Assembly: GCF_051014685.1 (NCBI RefSeq) | Contig: NC_135052.1 | Span: forward strand, 11,677,105-11,741,104 | DNA: 64,000 nucleotides | Origin: Ptiloglossa arizonensis | Lineage: Eukaryota > Arthropoda > Insecta > Hymenoptera > Colletidae | Direction: 5' to 3' | In this document: positions 36,801 to 48,882 of the stretch, in pieces | How the letters are laid out: the number at the start of each line of letters is the position of its first letter | Numbering within the stretch: the stretch's first letter is position 1 | Program-made: the position numbers and the translations under genes | The notes under the pieces: generated by a model | Told to the model about the DNA's origin: nothing | What the model saw: only the letters and a program-made list of their open reading frames with translations | Database searches by the model: none

Positions 36801-39800
36801 AGATATCAGCGCATGTGCAGTGGGATCTCCATCCACGACACTTTGTTGAATTAAATATGTGCCATTACCCTGAGATAATAATTGTCCGGTTGTTGGATTT
36901 GAACCTTGACCAGTGACCTAAAAAAGCATCATTAATTATTCTTCTCCAAGCAAGTATTGTATTTCAGTTGACACTGTATTCATTATCACAGAATTAGTAC
37001 TTTCATAAATTACCTGTGCGTATGTCACTGGGGTAGATGCCGGTGTGTAATACTGACTCGAAGCAGGAGTGTACATTGCTCCTGCTTCACCAACAGCATA
37101 TACAGGATATGTCCTGCAAAAATATAATTTATATAATTCAATAACATACTTGTGTAATACAATATTTATGTACTTACATCTGACCATTTGCCGGTATATA
37201 CGTAGACCCATCCCCTTCAACATATTGAACATAAGTAGGATGAGATACGGACTCTGACCCCACTGCCTCTGGTTCACCCGACACTGAAACAGGTACAGTA
37301 CATCTTAATTTATTTACAGCAACTGACCTCTTTAAATAAATGGAACTTTATAAAATGCACAAAACATTTATATGTGACAGAATTATACCTTGTGAAGAAA
37401 TCAGTAGAAAAAATAGAGTGTCAGCACTTGCACTCCTTAAAATGAAATCTGATACTCATTTATATCTGTTTTTTCTTATAGAAACTAGTATGTATGTAAT
37501 TGTATTAATATAAGAAATATACTGATACATGCAAAATCAAGTGTAGGTCAACATACAGTACATTGTAGTTTTATAGATATGCTCTATATAATTAATGTAA
37601 AAGAACAATGCATGCTGATTATATTCTGCCCTCACCTACTGCCGTTGTGAGGGACGCGTAAGATGGTGAATCACTGGTGCCTAGTGTAGTCAGAGTAGAA
37701 GAACAGAGGTGCATGTTTTTCAGCAGCATGGAAAGGGCCAAATCTCTACTCAAACACTATAATTTTTCAAACTGATCCTGATACTCACCCCTAATATTTA
37801 CTACTTATAAGAAGTCTTTTGACAACTTATTGCAATTTCTTTTATGTATATAATCACTAATTGCTATAAAACCATTTTTTGAAATAGATTTTTGTTTGCG
37901 AGTTTGTAATCAACAATTTTGCAACTGATAGACAAATAAAATAAAAATGCGTTACATGTATTTTATTAAAAACGCACCTGTTACAGTGATAAAATGCGGA
38001 GAACCACTAACAATAGTGCCGGCTGATGTGGACGCAGTATCAGAATCCACAAGAGTATGTTGACCTGAATGAGTAGTGTTCACTACAACTTGTGCTGTAA
38101 CATGTGCTGGAGTACCTGTTGAGCCATTGGAAGAATCTGCAGCTGTTTCAAGTGGATCCTGAACCAATAACTAAATTATTATTTATAGTATGCATGTTCT
38201 CATGATCAACAGTAAAGTTCTATATAATAATATCAATGTTTAAAGAGAACTTCTTTGTGTATATATTTTAATAATATATAATTAATAAACAAAATCAGTC
38301 TTTTTATAAATTATAATCTAGGTGCATAAAAAATATCAATAATACATATTGTTATAGGTTTAAATACAAACAAAAAAGTATTGGCAATCAATGTTAAATT
38401 ATTGAAGAGAAGAAATCTCACAGTAAATAAATAAATAATCAGCATAATGTAATTTAACAAACCTGAATAGGTTGCAGATTATTTGGGCTGGAAGGATCAG
38501 GGCTGGTAACAACAGTGATGAGTTGCTGACCTCTTGTTGATTGACTCTGTGCTGCACTACCACTGCCACTGGAACTGGAAGTAGTCACAACAACGACACT
38601 TGGCTTAGGTTCCACCCCCACTGTCGCAGAGTTACCCCCACTGTTATTAGTTCTGGTGGATGCTGCGAGGGCATACTGAGCTCCCGTCGTAGTCATGGCA
38701 ATCACTCCTTCACCTCTCTCTACTCCCACAGTATCGCCACTACTGCTACCTCCCCGTTTCTGGAGGGAAGGATCTGTAACATAGGTATATAACCCACACA
38801 AATGCAGCAAATATCAATAACGTCTTCCAATAGATTCAATACATAAACTACTACTATAATATCCCCTTATAAGTTTAATCACCCTACAAAATACAACTAG
38901 CGAGGAATATAATTGAGTAATAACAGGAGAAAACAAATTTGTTATTAGATACATTATACAAAATAAAAAATACTTTTAAAATACTTTTAAAAAAAACTTA
39001 TAATTGTAAAAGTAGAAAAAAAAAGTCTTTTTCTTGTAGAATACAAACCTTATTTATATTTACTATACAGACATGATATTCTGTATAATCTACATAGATT
39101 TGTTGATAGTTTATTATACTCTAATAATAACTTTACATGTATATTCTAGCTAGATATACGAAAAAACAATAATAAATACATTGTAGAATGTAGCATTTGT
39201 ATCATTGTGAATTTAGCAACATATGCCATGTATATGTTTACAAATAGGGAAAATGAATGCGATCAAATGACGACGCCCGGATCAAGCATTAGATATGCCG
39301 ATAGATTAACAGGCACCCTAACCTACATAAGATGAATCGGCTACGTAATTTCTCGCAGGTGTGCAGCATTCAATAAGCTGCAGATCAAAGGGAAGCCCCG
39401 AAGAGCTTCCAATACGAACGAAACACGTCATTGTCGTTATAACAAGTATATACCAAAATGTGTTGGTACATTCTGTACCTGTAGGGTGGCAGGTACCAAA
39501 CACAATGTTTCAAAGGGAATCAAACGAAAGGGAGACGGGTGGTAGCTAAAATGCACTGTACGCGTGACTGGACTTATAGAGCTCTTTTTCAAGGGGTTGG
39601 GAAGTATCAGTAGAAAAGGTCAGATCATAGATGCAATTAGAGAGCATTAAAGCCCCTTCCTGCTGGTAGTAATAAGTTCTTTAATTAGTTCAGAGGCTCA
39701 TAAAAACGATAAAATTTTACAATTAAAAGAATGCATGAAATTTTTTAGCAGACATTCTATTAGAAATAAAGTGTTATGTTGTTAATTAATTTAAAACAAT

Positions 39801-41057
39801 TTTACTTTCCATATATACAGTTCTCAAATAAAATCTTTTAAATTTTCTTTCTAATTTAATATAGAATGGAAAAATGAACAATATTTCAAATGGATATTGC
39901 TCAATGTGAGGTGTTATGTCATTCTGTGAAATAATGATTACATTGGAGAACACCATGTGTACACCTGGCTTGTGTTATGCATGACTGGTGCTTGGGACTA
40001 CTCTACACACTTTACTGTTATTATAAAATATATACTCTATGTTCTTTGTTCTTTCTTTGAAATATTTATAAAACTGAAAATTTGACAAAATATTGATTGA
40101 AACTCTTACATAATACTAGCAATCAAGTATCGGCAGAAAAAAAATATAAAATATTAAAATGCATAGGACTTGAAATTTATTGCACTGATGATTTCAGAAA
40201 CAGCATATAAGAGAGCACATAACTAATTATGTTGTGAACAATAATTAAATAACTAAAGGTAGCTGCCTTCCAGCTGTGCTCTTCCTTCATGCCTGACAAA
40301 GTTCATTGATATAATTGATAAGACCGTTTTAATTAAAAGCTACAGAGGCTTCCAAATATTAGATACCCCCTGGATAAGGGTACACAATAAAATCAGTAAA
40401 GCGTGATATAATAGGGGAATACATAAAGCCAGAAATCTGCAATGGTTTCCTCCCATTAGAAAGCTGGTATTAAAGAAATAATTATTCATTGGTATAGGGA
40501 TGCTGAGAGGAACTGTTGAATTGAAAAATATTATAGGATTTCCAAAAGAATAAGTTCTTAAAATAAAATATTAGTTTGTTCTCTCAAATTAATATAAACA
40601 AAGTTTTGTGACTGAATTAATGTTTGTTTTATTTTTACTTAAACACACAAAGGATGAGATAAAATTTATATATTACAGATCAATGGGACAGAAAGTAACA
40701 ATGCGTTACAATGTCTTGAAACAGAAACTTCACATTCAAGACCTCAATAATAACAAACAAATGACAATGGCAAAATACTCCAGATTCAAGATATTCAATC
40801 ACATAATTATGAAAGATCAATACATTCTTCAATGTACTTATGTTAAACTTACAACAATTAACTGTCACTGAATGAATATATATTGTAAACGATAAAATTA
40901 TTATTGCGGAGCCGATAACGCGCTCAAATTTCAAAGTTCAGGAACGATTCCTGCGAATGCGTGTAAGAAAATGGTGAAAATGAAGCATTGTAGAAGATTG
41001 TAATTAGAATGGTAATAAAGCGCGATTTGTACATCTCTTTTACTCACCTGTCTTCAT
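33900..41057 (-). CDS. Rfx: RFX-family transcription factor (RFX1/2/3 orthologue)
   Basis: Fifteen coding exons in transcript order: 41057-41048, 38773-38463, 38158-37978, 37283-37178, 37113-37014, 36917-36765, 36430-36299, 35948-35767, 35689-35219, 35133-35012, 34940-34843, 34758-34603, 34513-34311, 34239-34086 and 33998-33900. Together they give 825 residues in one frame. Residues 1-330 are a Ser/Thr/Gly/Val-rich activation region. The winged-helix DNA-binding domain is at about 332-410: [60 protein letters not shown] and [16 protein letters not shown]. From about 480 to 790 come the conserved RFX dimerisation blocks, for example [29 protein letters not shown] and [21 protein letters not shown] proteins bind X-box motifs and drive ciliary genes; in insects this means sensory neurons and sperm. 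The first exon carries only ten coding bases (MKT plus one base) and is the least certain part. Confidence 0.94.
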
Positions 41058-41625
41058 GAATGGCGTGTACTCTCAACACGACGCCCGGGCGCACTTGCGC
41101 GGCCGAACGTGTTCCCCCACGTATTTCAGTCGGTCTTTTCCCGTTCAAGGAACAGCCGTGCCTGTCACCCAGGAAACCACGCGAACAGCCAAGCCACCGT
41201 AGAAGCGGAAAAACGGAGCAGCACACTCCGACGAACCTGTATATTTTGTTGTCGACGGCTGGTCGGAGTGTTGGTTGTCTGCTACTGCGGTCTCCTTGAC
41301 TACGGCATCACTGCCCGCGTCACGACCAACGTTGCCATGAAAGTATCCACAGAGGGGAGACTCGCACCTGCCCCTGTCCCCGCAATCGCCTTCAAACTCC
41401 TTACTCTCCCACCTTCACCCCACTACTCCCGTAGAGTACCGGAAAAGAAACCATCGTGAGTGGTAGGGATGTGTCGCATAGCAACAGCAACGCCATGACA
41501 CGACGCTGCGTCATGACGCGCGTCATTCACGTGTTCGTTCTGCGATACAGTGCTACCGTTGCGAGAAGTTAAATTTGTGTAGGATTCTTTTACAATTTTT
41601 TTCATATTCTATTTTAAATTAAAGT
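41058..41625. promoter_or_regulatory. divergent promoter region, RFX (-) and BED-type remnant (+)
   Basis: About 570 bases between the RFX start codon and the ATG of the decayed gene on the other strand. It is clearly richer in CpG and GC than its surroundings (GCGCACTTGCGCGGCCG near 41,090; GACGCGCGTCATTCACGTG near 41,515), as expected of a broadly active promoter. Bases from 41,323 onward are duplicated in inverted orientation at 43,796-44,098. No experimental start site is implied. Confidence 0.55.
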
Positions 41626-42450
41626 ATGGATTCAGGTAAGACAAATATTCAGTTCTTCTGCATGAATGTAATTAAAAAAATTATTTCTTGAAAAATTGGT
41701 ATATTTTTTACATTACGGATTTGTTGAATATATTCATTATATTTTCAACCAGTGTGTCGCGAGATTTTTCAAAACAAATTGATGTATGACAACCATACAT
41801 ATTAGGTATATTACTATATCAAGCAAAATAAACTTCTTGTTGAATCATAGAATTCTAGTAATTAGCTTAGATGTGCTGTGAGATAAGAAAGGTTGAAAAT
41901 TACTGAATTATTTTCTTGAAAATAAAGTTATGAAATTATGACAAATTTTGTATTAATAGGCAGTGAGAACACTGAGAGGACTTCTATGTCTTGCCCTCCT
42001 AAGAAAAGGGTGTATGCAAGACACGAATTTAAAAAGGCATGATTTTGCATTGTGGCAGGAAAAGTGTAACAATGGCAATGGTATTCACAAAATCTGGTGC
42101 AAAGTTTGTAATAAGACTTTGGCAGTAAGTAGAACCAACCAGACCTGCTAAAGCATAAAGAGACATCATTCTATAATTTAAATGAAAAAAGTTTAAGAAG
42201 CTACGTAACAGAAGCAGAAGAAGAAGGTATGGAACGGAGATCATAATTACTACAATTGAAATGAAACAAAGTTTTAGTGCATCAACTATTATTTCTAGAC
42301 CCCGTTATGAACAAAGCAGCTGCTGCAGCAAAAAACACAACAAAGGTGAAGAAGACAGACTTGCGTTTTTCTATAGATGTTGTGGAGCACAAACACAGTT
42401 TTCTATTTTGTAATCATATTGTGAAAATGTTACAGAAAATATTACCATAA
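41626..42450 (+). pseudogene. BED-finger/hAT-derived gene remnant, left arm copy
   Basis: Exon 1 (41626-41635) codes MDS plus one base and ends at a good donor. Exon 2 begins at 41960 after an AG and continues in frame (SENTERTSMSCPPKKRVYAR) to a stop near 42041. The reading then jumps frame: HDFALWQEKC and IWCKVCNKTLAVSRTN form the first half of a BED-type zinc finger, with C-x2-C visible. After a second shift near 42145, LLKHKETSFYN supplies the His half. Further on, LRFSIDVVEHKHSFLFCNHI resembles the region after the BED finger in hAT-related insect proteins. At least two frame disruptions make it non-functional as written. The hAT assignment is by remembered pattern only. Confidence 0.65.
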
Positions 42451-42970
42451 TTCTAAAATGCTATAAAAAGCACATTCCTCAAAAGAAGTATAATTGTAAT
42501 ATAATAAATGTGTACTTTGTATCCAATTTCTCATTTTAATATATATACCCACGAAAATCCTTGGGATAAAGAAAACTGTTTGTGTTACATAAACTGCATA
42601 TATTTTACACGTTCATGGGGCATTTAAAAATCCTTATATTTCATTATTAAAGCATTTATTGGTTATGGTTTAGTTAATTACACAAAGTAGCGTTGCACAT
42701 TTACAATAAGATCAGTAGAAAGAGACTATTCAGACTGGTAGAATAGCGTAACTAATTGCTGAATAACATGATACGGTGATGACAATTTTATGTCTTTAAC
42801 CGTATAAAATTGGTAAAATTTATGCAGTTTATGTAACACAAACAGTTTTCTTTATCCCAAGGATTTTCGTGGGTATATATATTAAAATGAGAAATTGGAT
42901 ACAAAGTACACATTTATTATATTACAATTATACTTCTTTTGAGGAATGTGCTTTTTATAGCATTTTAGAA

Positions 42971-43795
42971 TTATGGTAATATTTTCTGTAACATTTTCAC
43001 AATATGATTACAAAATAGAAAACTGTGTTTGTGCTCCACAACATCTATAGAAAAACGCAAGTCTGTCTTCTTCACCTTTGTTGTGTTTTTTGCTGCAGCA
43101 GCTGCTTTGTTCATAACGGGGTCTAGAAATAATAGTTGATGCACTAAAACTTTGTTTCATTTCAATTGTAGTAATTATGATCTCCGTTCCATACCTTCTT
43201 CTTCTGCTTCTGTTACGTAGCTTCTTAAACTTTTTTCATTTAAATTATAGAATGATGTCTCTTTATGCTTTAGCAGGTCTGGTTGGTTCTACTTACTGCC
43301 AAAGTCTTATTACAAACTTTGCACCAGATTTTGTGAATACCATTGCCATTGTTACACTTTTCCTGCCACAATGCAAAATCATGCCTTTTTAAATTCGTGT
43401 CTTGCATACACCCTTTTCTTAGGAGGGCAAGACATAGAAGTCCTCTCAGTGTTCTCACTGCCTATTAATACAAAATTTGTCATAATTTCATAACTTTATT
43501 TTCAAGAAAATAATTCAGTAATTTTCAACCTTTCTTATCTCACAGCACATCTAAGCTAATTACTAGAATTCTATGATTCAACAAGAAGTTTATTTTGCTT
43601 GATATAGTAATATACCTAATATGTATGGTTGTCATACATCAATTTGTTTTGAAAAATCTCGCGGCACACTGGTTGAAAATATAATGAATATATTCAACAA
43701 ATCCGTAATGTAAAAAATATACCAATTTTTCAAGAAATAATTTTTTTAATTACATTCATGCAGAAGAACTGAATATTTGTCTTACCTGAATCCAT
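42971..43795 (-). pseudogene. BED-finger/hAT-derived gene remnant, right arm copy
   Basis: Mirror copy of the remnant at 41626-42450, with identical exon, donor, acceptor and both frame disruptions. The only arm differences I found fall outside its coding segments (one in the intron, one upstream). The shared lesions show that the gene was already broken before the inverted duplication, or that conversion has since homogenised the copies. Confidence 0.65.
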
Positions 43796-44098
43796 ACTTT
43801 AATTTAAAATAGAATATGAAAAAAATTGTAAAAGAATCCTACACAAATTTAACTTCTCGTAACGGTAGCACTGTATCGCAGAACGAACACGTGAATGACG
43901 CGCGTCATGACGCAGCGTCGTGTCATGGCGTTGCTGTTGCTATGCGACACATCCCTACCACTCACGATGGTTTCTTTTCCGGTACTCTACGGGAGTAGTG
44001 GGGTGAAGGTGGGAGAGTAAGGAGTTTGAAGGCGATTGCGGGGACAGGGGCAGGTGCGAGTCTCCCCTCTGTGGATACTTTCATGGCAACGTTGGTCG

Positions 44099-45912
44099 CG
44101 ACCATTACTGTACGGAATAATCGTCTACGGGGGTACATTATCCCTATCATACCGAGTGTTCAATATATTTAAAGTAAAACCAAGAAAAATTATTCTTTAA
44201 TAAAGTGAAACATACCACAAATAGTATCTAAGTTGGATGTAATATGATTAAATTCAATTCAAGTACAAATGACTTGTCATTTAAAAAAGGCGAGGATTCG
44301 TTCCCAAGACGGATATCAATTTTAAATATTTCTCGGTGACCCATATAACCAATTGACCCCTCTGTTCTAAATACTCTGTAGATATGCCTTAGATATACGC
44401 ATTCGTAATGCGGTACTTTAAATTCCAAATAATGCTTCTGGATTAAATTGTTCTTTAGTCTTTAGTAGTAAAAAATGACAGTGTTCATTGTTATTGTTTA
44501 TCATATTTTGAATAAGTTTTATATTTTTCTAGACAGACTATTTGCAGTTTTTTAGATAGCAGTAGCCCAATTGGAAACTGAAATCTGCTACTCAATTTTG
44601 AGTAATGAATTTTATTGATAGCCCCAAAAATTAACTGCATTATTGTTATAACAATTTTATTTAAACAAAAACTCTATATTGCATAAGCATCACCAAATTT
44701 TGAATACGGCACTGAATGACACCATGCATGCCCCTCTATGTACTCTGATAGTCGGTTAAATGTTCAATTAAATTATTGGAGTCTATAATTCCTGTTTGGG
44801 CAAGAATTTAATTTTAATTATTTTTGTAAGAATTTCCTATTCTTCAAAAAATAAATGATGCTCATAAATCAGAGTAACATTTTATTAGTTAAAACATGTT
44901 TGCATGCTTGTGCAATCGCATATTAATGCGTACACTACACATAGCATTGGCCAACTGCATTATAACATTTGCTTTACTCCGTTAAATGTAATCGGTTTCG
45001 ATTAGTTGTCGATTTTTACTAGATTAAATGCATGCAGCATGTTAAAGCGTCTTCCCTAATCGATCTTAATGTTTATTTGGATCGTTCGAACCAATGAATC
45101 GTACGAATAATACCGCGCCTTTGAGAAGCGTATTGTTCGAAATGATCAAGTTATGATGATCTCATGAATTATTATATGTCAACGAATGTAATTGTTACTG
45201 GATACGATGTCAAAGAGACAAATAACATTGACAAGAATTTTTAGAAATTATTAAACGTGAAATACTATTGGAATTATAATAATTTTAGAAACTTTCATGT
45301 ACATTTTTAAGTGAAAAACAAACTTACTCGATAAGGAATTTTGAGATCGGTAATATATAATTGGCAATGAAGGTTCTTCCGCCATCAGTATGGAATATCT
45401 CTTGGGAAAAATGGAACTGTACTCGTCGTCTTCCGGCCAGTGCATCGTTTATGCAAAAGTTTCGAATTCTTGATCGCGGGAAAAGAATGTCAAGTGTATC
45501 CCAGAGATACGGTTTCCACGGGCGCAAAATATTTGCTTCTTACTCCAGAAAATCGTGAATTTTTTTCCGCTATGTTTTACAGACAACTGAAAGTCGGATT
45601 ATAGCTATTCAATTATGGGGAGAACAACAACGTACGATTTCGCATAGATAAATTTTTCGTACGAAAAAAGGCGGGTAAATCGTAACATTCATGTACCATA
45701 ATCTGATATATTCGCTAGACGTTAGATGAATCATACTTTTATTGGTAAATATATGCATTTTTAAAAACATAACGTGAATACGATTGAAATTTTCCTAGCT
45801 AGAAATTTCTTCGAAACGTAATCGATTCGCGTATATCGTATTCGTGCTTCGTGTAATACTGCGCGTACTGTGACGCAGTATCGTTGAAGCTCTGTTACTT
45901 GACAGTTTAAAG
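44099..45912. other. intergenic, two unassigned open frames on minus strand
   Basis: Minus-strand frames at 44228-44450 (preceded by an acceptor-like TTTAATCCAG) and at 45324-45527 (ATG start, ending in a donor-like GAGTAAGT) look exon-like. Their phases do not join, and I recognise neither product. The remainder is AT-rich. The SNX promoter presumably occupies the final few hundred bases, where CpG content rises. Confidence 0.35.
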
Positions 45913-47904
45913 ATGATGACTTCTTCGGAAACCGAGGTAGAAAGCTTAGGTGAAAAGGGTACGGAAAATTCCGCGATTTTGGAAGTCAGTACAATTGCAG
46001 TCGGCGGTATTTTCAAACAGGAAAGCCGTGACGCGGATTTTCTTTCAAATTGCAGCAACTCCGTCGAAGGTTCTGTGGTAAGAGCATAACCTGAAACATC
46101 TTTAATAGATGACCTTAATTGTTTTAAAAATTAAGATTCATCTAAAATGATATTTCCATTCGAACGTAGTAATAATGCTACAAAAACAATGAACAAAATA
46201 GATACTAATTTTCAGATAGCATCACCTTCCATTGATAGTTTCTCCACTTTACCAGAACAAGAGATATCAGACTTTCAATTAGATTCTCGAGATCTACAAG
46301 TAAAAGTGGACAATCCTCAAAAACATCTTGAAACACTTGAAACTTATATTACTTTTCGTATAAGAACAAGAGTAGGTTCAATTTTATTTCTGTTTTTATA
46401 TCTGGTAGACTTTATTAAAAATTCTCTTAATAATGTCATATTTGTGTTATTTTAGTCCACAAGACCAGAATTTGAAGAGGGTGAATACATTGTTCGAAGA
46501 CGTTACAATGATTTTATTTGGCTACGACAGAAATTAGTAGATTCATATCCAACACATATTATACCAGTGAGCCAATCATATTTCAGAAGCACATTAATCT
46601 AATGTTTTACTTTTTTATGTCTAGAATAATCTTATAGTTTTTAAAAAATATATCTTAATAATCTTATTATTACAGCCAATGCCTGGGAAACATACATTAC
46701 TTGCACAGTTAGATCGTTATTCTAAGGAATTTATTATAGCACGTATGAAACTGTTACATGTATTTCTTAATAGAGTTGTTAACCATCCAATTCTTAGCTG
46801 TGACAAAAACTTGCATATTTTTTTGACCACTAAGCCTGCTGTAAGCATATCTCAAGTTTCTATGTATAACATACTGTCGAGTATTATAGTTTTATTCTTT
46901 ATAGGAATTCCTTGTACATCGTAAAAATCGGGCAAATGTTCTGGTTAAAATGACTGATTCTTTACAAAATATAGCGAGCACATATACCATGAAACAACGT
47001 CAGTTTGAATTTGAGCAAATTCGAGATTATTGTACAGCTCTTAGTGAGAAATTGGGAACTATAGATAAAATAAATCATTGTATACATAAGGAGAGACAAG
47101 GTACAAAATAAGTTACATCCCGTTAATATTATAATTATATCAAATATTTCTGTGACAAATTTTATTGAATACTATGTATATCATGTCAGACTATTTACTT
47201 GAATTGCATCAACTGCATCCAATATTTACCTTATGGGCAACTTCTGAACCTGAACTTGCTCCTATTCTACTGGCAATTGCTAAAGCAATAGAATGTAATA
47301 CAATGGCTCATCAAAAGCTTTTAGAAAGTGTACCAAATGAAGAGCGCGAGTATATTTCATATATAGACGCAGTCAAGAGTGCGTTATCTCGGCGCGATTC
47401 AATGCAAATAAAATATGAAATGACTGTTGAAGACTTAGCAAAGAAAAGACTAGAAAAAGATCAGGTCTGTGAGTTAAAATTAATGTTGCAGTTTAAATCT
47501 TGGTAACGAATTATGGTAATTAATAATCTACATTGTTTAAATAGCTAATGGGTTTGACAAGTGGTACAACATCAACACAAAATTGGGGTGGATCGCTTTG
47601 GAAGGCGGAATCTCGCGATGAAAAACTGGAAAGACTTGGTCAGGCAATACCACGATTAGCTAAACAAGCAGAAGTGTTGCAAGATCGCGTAGAATGTGCT
47701 AACGAAAATTTGCGCAGCGATTTACAAAGATGGAACGTGGAGAAGCAAATGGACTTGAAAAATATGTTGATTTCAACTGCAGATCGACAAATCCGGCATT
47801 ACCAACAGTGTATGAATGCATGGGACGAAGTTCTTACTGGTTTAAAGTTAGATGGAATAGTATCTGATGTTAATGTAGGACCACCTATGAAAATACCTGT
47901 TTGA
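45913..47904 (+). CDS. sorting nexin 7/30-like PX-BAR protein
   Basis: Seven exons, 45913-46077, 46216-46371, 46456-46566, 46676-46840, 46905-47100, 47190-47464 and 47545-47904, join to 475 residues. Residues 1-75 are a polar acidic leader. The PX domain (about 78-200) opens [20 protein letters not shown] and has the phosphoinositide-binding [14 protein letters not shown] and a Pro-rich PPMPGKH-like turn. It ends [20 protein letters not shown]. Residues 205-460 form the BAR-like coiled-coil region, including [20 protein letters not shown] and [20 protein letters not shown]. Family knowledge: SNX7 and SNX30 pair with SNX4 on endosomes and act in recycling and autophagy. The sequence fits SNX7/30 better than SNX4 or SNX1/2; I cannot decide between 7 and 30, which insects usually have as a single gene. 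It is convergent with DCAF15 downstream. Confidence 0.9.
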
Positions 47905-48882
47905 ATTGTGACAATCTCAGTTTTGGACACATACTCAATAAACAGCTTGTGCATTTATAAAGGTAAAAACATAAACACAAAACGTTTGCCATTAACGACA
48001 AAAATTTTATTGCATTTAAGAAACTGACCTTACCAGCTTCAATGTTACTGCTTCAGCAATTAAATAACGTTATCTCTTAAGTCTTAAATGTTCTTTGTCG
48101 AAAGTTACAATCAGTACTTACATAAATTACAAGTGCATTCATTAGACACACATGTTACACATTTATATAATGTATTTGCATAGTGGTCAGATATAAAAAG
48201 TTAATGGTGAAATGGCTTTATAATACAATAAGATCATGAAATGACATGAAAAATTAAATTAACATATATTTAATCCTATAAATATAGCTAGGGCAAATTT
48301 CGGCATAGAATCAACTAAGATCTTAAGATATATTTTCCTTTAGATCACCAGTTAAGTTTGGGACCAAGTACTAAATGATTTTCACGATTTGTTCTTTTTC
48401 TTACTTTGAACCACGTACAATACATTCATTGACAATCAGTTTGTAATCATCTATATCTGGTAATTACCAAAGTTATCTATATATCATAGATAGTCAACAT
48501 AGCATAGTGCTAGAATATAATTTACAAATAAGAGCAAACGCTTGCAATGTTCGTTGTATCGTTAATCAGTACTCTTAATTTACATCATTAAGTTTTGGAC
48601 AATCCTCGCGGCAGCACTTAACAATCAACTTATACAACAGTAGTCTCGTGAAAAAAAGCACATAATCTATACAATGTATTACGTCTGCTGTTATTCACGC
48701 TTGGAACTAATTATTTTTGAGATTTTGTATACTATATATAGTATATATATAAATATATATAAGGGGTACGTTTCCAATACACTCATTACATTGTACACGT
48801 TATCTTATTGATAATGAAACTCTTAGATTTGTATCAATAAATAAATTATTGTTTGCAACATATTGTTGAGCCGACAGTTACC
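47905..48882. other. 3' flanks of SNX7/30 (+) and DCAF15 (-)
   Basis: AT-rich interval between convergent stops. An AATAAA sits about 30 bases after the SNX stop (near 47,936). A TATATATA-rich tract lies near 48,730-48,760. No gene seen. Confidence 0.6.

Larger units (their letters stand above)
41323..44098. repeat. large near-perfect palindrome, 1,278-bp arms
   Basis: Arms 41323-42600 and 42821-44098 are reverse complements around a 220-base spacer (42601-42820). Every matched position pair sums to 85,421, so there is no net indel. By eye I found two substitutions between arms: 41561 against 43860 and 41757 against 43664. Identity falls away inward of 42600/42821. Outer flanks differ (CTGCCCGCGTCA on the left, CGACCATTACTG on the right) and show no target-site duplication. 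The near identity implies recent formation, ongoing arm-to-arm gene conversion, or an assembly fold-back artefact. Confidence 0.95.

Noticed and set aside
42029..43392. Leucine-rich 71-codon frames present once in each palindrome arm (42029-42244 minus, 43177-43392 plus)
   Set aside because: They are antisense to the decayed BED-type gene and identical only because the arms are identical.
41323..44098. Palindrome as the terminal inverted repeats of a single autonomous foldback transposon
   Set aside because: The arms contain host promoter sequence and a two-exon gene remnant, the spacer has no transposase and the outer flanks show no target-site duplication, so an inverted segmental duplication fits better.
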